Assembly: GCA_037013495.1 (NCBI GenBank)
Contig: CM072810.1
Span: 32,889,843 to 32,953,842 of the forward strand
Length of the DNA: 64,000 bases
From: Hippophae tibetana
Taxonomy: Eukaryota; Streptophyta; Magnoliopsida; Rosales; Elaeagnaceae
Reading direction: 5' to 3'
The notes beneath the pieces are model-generated. The model made no database searches and was not told where the DNA came from. It worked only from the letters and a program-made list of their open reading frames with translations. Positions within the stretch are counted from its first letter, which is position 1. Each line of letters opens with the position of its first letter. The translations under genes were made by a program, and so were the position numbers. Shown one piece after another: positions 55,101 to 64,000 of this stretch.

Positions 55101-57999
55101 TTAGATAGAATTAACCCTTTTTAGGGGTTTTAGAAAAAAATAATCATAGCTCCAAAATGATTATTTCAATGAATTTGGAGTTGTACTTCTTCCAAATAAC
55201 ATGAAATAATTTGCAGACCACTCATATAGGTATTTGAGCTAAAAAATAAATCTATAACTACGAAGTTGATTAAAAATTTTGAACTCTATATCCAGCAAGA
55301 GGATGAAACTTGGAACAAATTCTAATCATGTTTTTCAAACATTATCAACTACTCGTACAATTTGGGTGGACCTATATGGAAAGGGAAATAGATTGAGAAA
55401 TTCCTTACTAGCTTACCTTATCATTTTCAAGCAAAAGTTACCTTGCTTAAATACATGAAAAATCCTTGTGAACTTACTGTTAAATGAATGACTTGGGCAA
55501 GTATTCGAACTGCATCACTTGTCTCCAATATGTCAGCCATCCACTTACGAGGACACAAAGAACTTGGCTTTATAGACATCAAGGATAGTGGTCTTAGCGA
55601 AGATCTTTTTGACACATTTTTTAGGAATGATGACTCTAATACCAATGAAGAGAAATGGGATCTACTTTCCCAGAGAGTTACTAAATTTCTTAGATAGAAT
55701 TAACCCTTTTTAGGGGTTTTAGAACAAAATAATCATAGCTCCAAAATGATTATTTCAATGAATTTGGAGTTGTACTTCTTCCAAATAACATGAAATAATT
55801 TGCAGACCACTCATATAGGTATTTGAGCTAAAAAATAAATCTATAACTACAAAGTTGATTAAAAATTTTGAACTCTATATCCAGCAAGAGGATGAAACTT
55901 GGAACAAATTCTAATCATGTTTTTCAAACATTATCAACTACTCGTACAATTTGGGTGGACCTATAAGGAAAGGGAAGTAGATTGAGAAATTCCTTACTAG
56001 CTTACTTTATCATTTTCAAGCAAAAGTTACCTTGCTTAAATACATGAAAAATCCTAGTGAACTTACTGTTAAATGAATCACTTGGGCAAGTATTCGAACT
56101 GCATCACTTGTATCCAATATGTCAGCCATCCACTTACGAGGACACAAAGAACTTGGCTTTATAGACATCAAGGATAGTGGTCTTAGCGAAGATCTTTTTA
56201 ACACAGTTTTTAGGAATGATGACTCTAATACCAATGAAGAGAAATGGGATCTACTTTCCCAGAGAGTTACTAAATTTCTTAGATAGAATTAACCCTTTTT
56301 AGGGGTTTTAGAAAAAATTAATCATAGCTCCAAAATGATTATTTCAATGAATTTGGAGTTGTACTTCTTCCAAACAACATGAAATATTTTGCAGACCACT
56401 CATATAGGTATTTGAGCTAAAAAATAAATCTAGAACTACGAAGTTGATTAAAAATTTTGAACTCTATATCCAGCAAGAGGATGAAACTTGGAACAAATTC
56501 TAATCATGTTTTTCAAACATTATCAACTACTCGTACAATTTGGGTGGACCTATAAGGAAAGGGAAGTAGATTGAGAAATTCCTTACTAGCTTAATTTATC
56601 ATTTTCAAGCAAAAGTTACCTTGCTTAAATACATGAAAAATCCTTGTGAACTTACTGTTAAATGAATCACTTGGGCAAGTATTCGAACTGCATCACTTGT
56701 ATCCAATATGTCAGCCATCCACTTATGAGGACACAAAGAACTTGGCTTTATAGACATCAAGGATAGTGGTCTTAGCCAAGATCTTTTTGACACAGTTTTT
56801 AGGAATGATAACTCTAATACCAATGAAGAGAAATGGGATCTACTTTCCGAGAGAGTTACTAAATTTCTTAGATAGAATTAACCCTTTTTAGGGGTCTTAG
56901 AAAAAAATATTCATAGCTCCAAAATGATTATTTCAATGAATTTGGAGTTGTACTTCTTCCAAACAATATGAAATATTTTGCAGACCACTCATATAGGTAT
57001 TTGAGCTAAAAAATAAATCTAGAACTACGAAGTTGATTAAAAATTTTGAACTCTATATCCAGCAAGAGGATGAAACTTGGAACAAATTCTAATCATGTTT
57101 TTCAAACATTATCAACTACTCGTACAATTTGGGTGGACCTATAAGGAAAGGGAAGTAGATTGAGAAATTCCTTACTAGCTTACTTTATCATTTTCAAGCA
57201 AAAGTTACCTTGCTTAAATACATGAAAATCCTTGTGAACTTACTGTTAAATGAATCACTTGGGCAAGTATTCGAACTGCATCACTTGTATCCAATATGTC
57301 AGCCATCCACTTACGAGGACACAAAGAACTTGGCTTTATAGACATCAAGGATAGTGGTCTTAGCGAAGATCTTTTTGACACATTTTTTAGGAATGATGAC
57401 TCTAATACCAATGAAGAGAAATGGGATCTACTTTCCCAGAGAGTTACTAAATTTCTTAGATAGAATTAACCCTTTTTAGGGGTTTTAGAAAAAAATAATC
57501 ATAGCTCCAAAATGATTATTTCAATGAATTTGGAGTTGTACTTCTTCCAAATAACATGAAATAATTTGCAGACCACTCATATAGGTATTTGAGCTAAAAA
57601 ATAAATCTATAACTACGAAGTTGATTAAAAATTTTGAACTCTATATCCAGCAAGAGGATGAAACTTGGAACAAATTCTAATCATGTTTTTCAAACATTAT
57701 CAACTACTCGTACAATTTGGGTGGACCTATAAGGAAAGGGCATTAGATTGAGAAATTACTTACTAGCTTACCTTATCATTTTCAAGAAAAAGTTACCTTG
57801 CTTAAATACATGAAAAATCCTTGTGAACTTACTGTTAAATGAATCACTTGGGCAAGTATTCGAACTGCATCACTTGTATCCAATATGTCAGCCATCCACT
57901 TATGAGGACACAAAGAACTTGGCTTTATAGACATCAAGGATAGTGGTCTTAGCGAAGATCTTTTTGACACATCTTTTAGGAATGATGACTCTAATACCA

Positions 58000-59030
58000 A
58001 TGAAGAGAAATGGGATCTACTTTCCCAGAGAGTTACTAAATTTCTTAGATAGAATTAACCCTTTTTAGGGGTTTTAGAAAAAAATAATCATAGCTCCAAA
58101 ATGATTATTTCAATGAATTTGGAGTTGTACTTCTTCCAAACAACATGAAATATTTTGCAGACCACTCATATAGGTATTTGAGCTAAAAAATAAATCTAGA
58201 ACTACGAAGTTGACCAAAAAATTTGAACTCTATATCAAGCAAAAGGATGAAACTTGGAACAAATTCTAATCAAGTTTTTCAAACACTATCAACTACTCGT
58301 ACAAAAGTTACCTTGCTTAAATACATGAAAAATCCTTGTGAACTTACTGTTAAATGAATGACTTGGGCAAGTATTCGAACTGCATCACTTGTCTCCAATA
58401 TGTCAGCCATCCACTTATGAGGACACAAAGAACTTGGCTTTATAGACATCAAGGAGAGTGTTCTTAGCCAAGATCTTTTTGACACATTTTTTAGGAATGA
58501 TGACTCTAATACCAATGAAGAGAAATGGGATCTACTTTCCCAGAGAGTTACTAAATTTCTTAGATAGAATTAACCCTTTTTAGGGGTTTTAGAAAAAAAT
58601 AATCATAGCTCCAAAATGATTATTTCAATGAATTTGGAGTTGTACTTCTTCCAAACAACATGAAATATTTTGCAGACCACTCATATAGGTATTTGAGCTA
58701 AAAAATAAATCTAGAACTACGAAGTTGACCAAAAAATTTGAACTCTATATCAAGCAAAAGGATGAAACTTGGAACAAATTCTAATCAAGTTTTTCAAACA
58801 CTATCAACTACTCGTACAAAAGTTACCTTGCTTAAATACATGAAAAATCCTTGTGAACTTACTGTTAAATGAATGACTTGGGCAAGTATTCGAACTGCAT
58901 CACTTGTCTCCAATATGTCAACCATCCACTTATGAGGACACAAAGAACTTGGCTTTATAGACATCAAGGAGAGTGGTCTTAGCCAAGATCTTTTTGACAC
59001 AGTTTTTAGGAATGATGACTCTAATACCAA
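58000..59030. repeat. Two adjacent 515-bp satellite monomers with the same 74-bp deletion
   Basis: In both, CTCGTACAA joins directly to AAGTTACC (junctions near 58301-58304 and 58816-58819). The usual 74 bp running from TTTGGGTGGACC to TTTTCAAGCAA is missing. CAA is present at both ends of the lost segment in full-length monomers, so the deletion probably arose through a 3-bp microhomology and was then tandemly duplicated. Confidence 0.85.
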
Positions 59031-60259
59031 TGAAGAGAAATGGGATCTACTTTCCCAGAGAGTTACTAAATTTCTTAGATAGAATTAACCCTTTTTAGGG
59101 GTTTTAGAAAAAAATAATCATAGCTCCAAAATGATTATTTCAATGAATTTAGAGTTGTACTTCTTCCGAACAACATGAAATATTTTGCAGACCACTCATA
59201 TAGGTATTTGAGCTAAAAAATAAATCTAGAACTACGAAGTTGATTAAAAATTTTGAACTCTATATCAAGCAAAAGGATGAAACTTGGAACAAATTCTAAT
59301 CATGTTTTTCAAACACTATCAACTACTCGTAAAATTTGGGTGGACCTATATGGAAAGGGAAATAGATTGAGAAATTCCTGACTAGCTTACCTTTTCATTT
59401 TCAAGCAAAAGTTACCTTGCTTAAATACATGAAAAATCCTTGTGAACTTACTGTTAAATGAATGACTTGGGCAAGTATTCGAACTGCATCACTTGTCTCC
59501 AATATGTCAGCCATCCACTTACGAGGACACAAAGAACTTGGCTTTATAGACATCAAGGAGAGTGGTCTTAGCCAAGATCTTTTTGACACAGTTTTTAGGA
59601 ATGATGACTCTAATACCAATGAAGAGAAATGGGATCTACTTTCCCAGAGAGTTACTAAATTTCTTAGATAGAATTAACCCTTTTTAGGGGTTTTAGAAAA
59701 AAATAATCATAGCTCCAAAATGATTATTTCAATGAATTTGGAGTTGTACTTCTTCCAAACAACATGAAATATTTTGCAGACCACTCATATAGGTATTTGA
59801 GCTAAAAAATAAATCTAGAACTACGAAGTTGATTAAAAATTTTGAACTCTATATCAAGCAAAAGTATGAAACTTGGAACAAATTCTAATCATGTTTTTCA
59901 AACACTATCAACTACTCGTAAAATTTGGGTGGACCTATATGGAAAGGGAAATAGATTGAGAAATTCCTTACTAGCTTACCTTTTCATTTTCAAGCAAAAG
60001 TTACCTTGCTTAAATACATGAAAAATCCTTGTGAACTTACTGTTAAATGAATGACTTGGGCAAGTATTCGAACTGCATCACTTGTCTCCAATATGTCAGC
60101 CATCCACTTACGAGGACACAAAGAACTTGGCTTTATAGACATCAAGGATAGTGGTCTTAGCGAAGATCTTTTTGACACATTTTTTAGGAATGATGACTCT
60201 AATACCAATGAAGAGAAATGGGATCTACTTTCCCAGAGAGTTACTAAATTTCTTAGATA

Positions 60260-63200
60260 GAATTAACCCTTTTAAGGGGTTTTAGAAAAAAATAATCATA
60301 GCTCCAAAATGATTATTTCAATGAATTTGGAGTTGTACTTCTTCCAAATAACATGAAATAATTTGCAGACCACTCATATAGGTATTTGAGCTAAATAATA
60401 AATCTATAACTACGAAGTTGATTAAAAATTTTGAACTCTATATCCAGCAAGAGGATGAAACTTGGAACAAATTCTAATCATGTTTTTCAAACATTATCAA
60501 CTACTCGTACAATTTGGGTGGACCTATAAGGAAAGGGAAGTAGATTGAGAAATTCCTTACTAGCTTACTTTATCATTTTCAAGCAAAAGTTACCTTGCTT
60601 AAATACATGAAAAATCCTTGTGAACTTACTGTTAAATGAATCACTTGGGCAAGTATTCGAACTGCATCACTTGTATCCAATATGTCAGCCATCCACTTAT
60701 GAGGACATAAAGAACTTGGCTTTATAGACATCAAGGATAGTGGTTTTAGCCAAGATCTTTTTAACACAGTTTTTAGGAATGATGACTCTAATACCAATGA
60801 AGAGAAATGGGATCTACTTTCCCAGAGAGTTACTAAATTTCTTAGATAGAATTAACCCTTTTTAGGGGTTTTAGAAAAAATTAATCATAGCTCCAAAATG
60901 ATTATTTCAATGAATTTGGAGTTGTACTTCTTCCAAACAACATGAAATATTTTGCAGACCACTCATATAGGTATTTGAGCTAAAAAATAAATCTAGAACT
61001 ACGAAGTTGATTAAAAATTTTGAACTCTAATTCCAGCAAGAGGATGAAACTTGGAACAAATTCTAATCATGTTTTTCAAACATTATCAACTACTCGTACA
61101 ATTTGGGTGGACCTATAAGGAAAGGGCATTAGATTGAGAAATTACTTACTAGCTTACCTTATCATTTTCAAGAAAAAGTTACCTTGCTTAAATACATGAA
61201 AAATCCTTGTGAACTTACTGTTAAATGAATCACTTGGGCAAGTATTCGAACTGCATCACTTGTATCCAATATGTCAGCCATCCACTTACGAGGACACAAA
61301 GAACTTGGCTTTATAGACATCAAGGATAGTGGTCTTAGCGAAGATCTTTTTGACACATTTTTTAGGAATGATGACTCTAATACCAATGAAGAGAAATGGG
61401 ATCTACTTTCCGAGAGAGTTACTAAATTTCTTAGATAGAATTAACCCTTTTTAGGGGTTTTAGAAAAAAATAATCATAGCTCCAAAATGATTATTTCAAT
61501 GAATTTGGAGTTGTACTTCTTCCAAATAACATGAAATAATTTGCAGACCACTCATATAGGTATTTGAGCTAAAAAATAAATCTATAACTACGAAGTTGAT
61601 TAAAAATTTTGAACTCTATATCCAGCAAGAGGATGAAACTTGGAACAAATTCTAATCATGTTTTTCAAACATTATCAACTACTCGTACAATTTGGGTGGA
61701 CCTATATGGAAAGGGAAATAGATTGAGAAATTCCTTACTAGCTTACCTTATCATTTTCAAGCAAAAGTTACCTTGCTTAAATACATGAAAAATCCTTGTG
61801 AACTTACTGTTAAATGAATGACTTGGGCAAGTATTCGAACTGCATCACTTGTCTCCAATATGTCAGCCATCCACTTACGAGGACACAAAGAACTTGGCTT
61901 TATAGACATCAAGGATAGTGGTCTTAGCGAAGATCTTTTTGACACATTTTTTAGGAATGATGACTCTAATACCAATGAAGAGAAATGGGATCTACTTTCC
62001 CAGAGAGTTACTAAATTTCTTAGATAGAATTAACCCTTTTTAGGGGTTTTAGAACAAAATAATCATAGCTCCAAAATGATTATTTCAATGAATTTGGAGT
62101 TGTACTTCTTCCAAATAACATGAAATAATTTGCAGACCACTCATATAGGTATTTGAGCTAAAAAATAAATCTATAACTACAAAGTTGATTAAAAATTTTG
62201 AACTCTATATCCAGCAAGAGGATGAAACTTGGAACAAATTCTAATCATGTTTTTCAAACATTATCAACTACTCGTACAATTTGGGTGGACCTATAAGGAA
62301 AGGGAAGTAGATTGAGAAATTCCTTACTAGCTTACTTTATCATTTTCAAGCAAAAGTTACCTTGCTTAAATACATGAAAAATCCTAGTGAACTTACTGTT
62401 AAATGAATCACTTGGGCAAGTATTCGAACTGCATCACTTGTATCCAATATGTCAGCCATCCACTTACGAGGACACAAAGAACTTGGCTTTATAGACATCA
62501 AGGATAGTGGTCTTAGCGAAGATCTTTTTGACACATTTTTTAGGAATGATGACTCTAATACCAATGAAGAGAAATGGGATCTACTTTCCCAGAGAGTTAC
62601 TAAATTTCTTAGATAGAATTAACCCTTTTAAGGGGTTTTAGAAAAAAATAATCATAGCTCCAAAATGATTATTTCAATGAATTTGGAGTTGTACTTCTTC
62701 CAAATAACATGAAATAATTTGCAGACCACTCATATAGGTATTTGAGCTAAATAATAAATCTATAACTACGAAGTTGATTAAAAATTTTGAACTCTATATC
62801 CAGCAAGAGGATGAAACTTGGAACAAATTCTAATCATGTTTTTCAAACATTATCAACTACTCGTACAATTTGGGTGGACCTATAAGGAAAGGGAAGTAGA
62901 TTGAGAAATTCCTTACTAGCTTACTTTATCATTTTCAAGCAAAAGTTACCTTGCTTAAATACATGAAAAATCCTTGTGAACTTACTGTTAAATGAATCAC
63001 TTGGGCAAGTATTCGAACTGCATCACTTGTATCCAATATGTCAGCCATCCACTTATGAGGACATAAAGAACTTGGCTTTATAGACATCAAGGATAGTGGT
63101 CTTAGCCAAGATCTTTTTAACACAGTTTTTAGGAATGATGACTCTAATACCAATGAAGAGAAATGGGATCTACTTTCCCAGAGAGTTACTAAATTTCTTA

Positions 63201-64000
63201 GATAGAATTAACCCTTTTTAGGGGTTTTAGAAAAAATTAATCATAGCTCCAAAATGATTATTTCAATGAATTTGGAGTTGTACTTCTTCCAAACAACATG
63301 AAATATTTTGCAGACCACTCATATAGGTATTTGAGCTAAAAAATAAATCTAGAACTACGAAGTTGATTAAAAATTTTGAACTCTAATTCCAGCAAGAGGA
63401 TGAAACTTGGAACAAATTCTAATCATGTTTTTCAAACATTATCAACTACTCGTACAATTTGGGTGGACCTATAAGGAAAGGGCATTAGATTGAGAAATTA
63501 CTTACTAGCTTACCTTATCATTTTCAAGAAAAAGTTACCTTGCTTAAATACATGAAAAATCCTTGTGAACTTACTGTTAAATGAATCACTTGGGCAAGTA
63601 TTCGAACTGCATCACTTGTATCCAATATGTCAGCCATCCACTTACGAGGACACAAAGAACTTGGCTTTATAGACATCAAGGATAGTGGTCTTAGCGAAGA
63701 TCTTTTTGACACATTTTTTAGGAATGATGACTCTAATACCAATGAAGAGAAATGGGATCTACTTTCCGAGAGAGTTACTAAATTTCTTAGATAGAATTAA
63801 CCCTTTTTAGGGGTTTTAGAAAAAAATAATCATAGCTCCAAAATGATTATTTCAATGAATTTGGAGTTGTACTTCTTCCAAATAACATGAAATAATTTGC
63901 AGACCACTCATATAGGTATTTGAGCTAAAAAATAAATCTATAACTACGAAGTTGATTAAAAATTTTGAACTCTATATCCAGCAAGAGGATGAAACTTGGA
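60260..64000. repeat. Satellite block duplicated at 2356-bp offset up to the window edge
   Basis: Markers CCCTTTTAAGGGG (about 60267 and 62622), GCTAAATAATAAATC (about 60391 and 62747), GAGGACATAAAG (60703 and 63059) and CTCTAATTCCAGC (61026 and 63382) repeat at 2356 bp. Between them, a block at about 61.0-62.5 kb matches about 54.7-56.2 kb (shared GTTTTAGAACAAAATAATC and AATCCTAGTGAAC). The array runs off the right edge. Confidence 0.7.

Larger units (their letters stand above)
9079..64000. repeat. 589-bp satellite DNA array, about 93 monomers, head to tail
   Basis: The array starts at TTTTTGACACAG (9079) and the same word returns at 9668, giving a 589-bp period that holds to the right edge. 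A fixed point, AAAGTTACCTTGCTTAAATA, recurs in essentially every monomer in the same orientation. A few monomers are 588 bp (near 15.37, 17.15, 24.81, 34.23, 37.74, 46.57 and 57.22 kb) or 590 bp (near 10.97 and 23.44 kb), and two are 515 bp (near 58.3 and 58.8 kb). Almost every copy has AGATCT just before TTTTTGACA; exceptions are near 38.52 and 47.36 kb. No mobile element interrupts the array. Recurrent 69-aa (+) and 72-aa (-) open frames are present, but their variants include many amino-acid changes and a TGG-to-TAG change, so I do not call genes. I do not recognise the family. Confidence 0.97.

Noticed and set aside
18384..62027. Repeated 69-aa plus-strand open frames starting ATGACTTGG
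   Set aside because: The ATG exists only where ATC is changed to ATG after the constant TGA; differences are mostly amino-acid changing and some copies carry an internal TAG. No sign of coding selection.
9489..63742. Repeated 72-aa minus-strand open frames, one in most satellite monomers
   Set aside because: They repeat because the monomer repeats, vary freely, have no recognisable domain and no promoter-like context; several are truncated by single-base changes.
9079..64000. CRISPR array
   Set aside because: Repeats are contiguous 589-bp units with no short repeat-spacer pattern, no cas genes, and the context is eukaryotic.

Overview
This is plant nuclear DNA, almost certainly from repeat-rich heterochromatin. 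It holds three things: the 3' half of a Ty3/Gypsy LTR retrotransposon of the Athila type, a decayed chromovirus-like Ty3/Gypsy fragment, and about 55 kb of one tandem satellite. I see no host gene, rRNA, tRNA or CRISPR array. A dicot is my best guess from the AT-rich composition and the Athila element, but the species cannot be named from this window.

Layout. (1) 1-3832: an open gag-pol frame running in from the left edge, with protease, reverse transcriptase, RNase H and integrase in that order and every catalytic motif I checked intact. (2) 3833-5762: a non-coding internal region with two short hairpins just after the pol stop, a stem-loop plus G-rich tract near 4158-4200, an A-rich stretch near 4824-4912, and a second stem-loop plus polypurine tract just before the LTR. 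No convincing env-like gene is present. (3) About 5763-7744: the 3' LTR, with a CpG-rich block, a G-box, three closely spaced bZIP-type sites, a TATA box, a pyrimidine-rich leader and two sets of internal repeats. (4) About 7745-9078: a second retroelement, with a gag zinc knuckle, protease and part of RT on the same strand. It carries in-frame stops, frameshifts and two internal deletions. The Athila element appears to have inserted into its gag region. (5) 9079-64000: about 93 head-to-tail copies of a 589-bp AT-rich satellite, continuing past the right edge.

The satellite is the dominant feature. Monomers keep near-perfect 589-bp phase, with a few 588/590-bp copies and two 515-bp copies. 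Diagnostic variants sort into linked blocks and show nested multi-monomer duplications with periods of 1178, 1767 and 2356 bp, plus two block pairs offset by 8834 bp. The part from about 36.7 to 56 kb looks the most recently amplified. The 69-aa (+) and 72-aa (-) open frames recurring in each monomer are by-products of the repeat, not genes.

The retroelement domains form one replication machine (protease, RT/RNase H, integrase, LTR promoter). The satellite has no visible coding role. Its array structure is the best candidate here for something not yet described, but whether the family is already known needs a database search.
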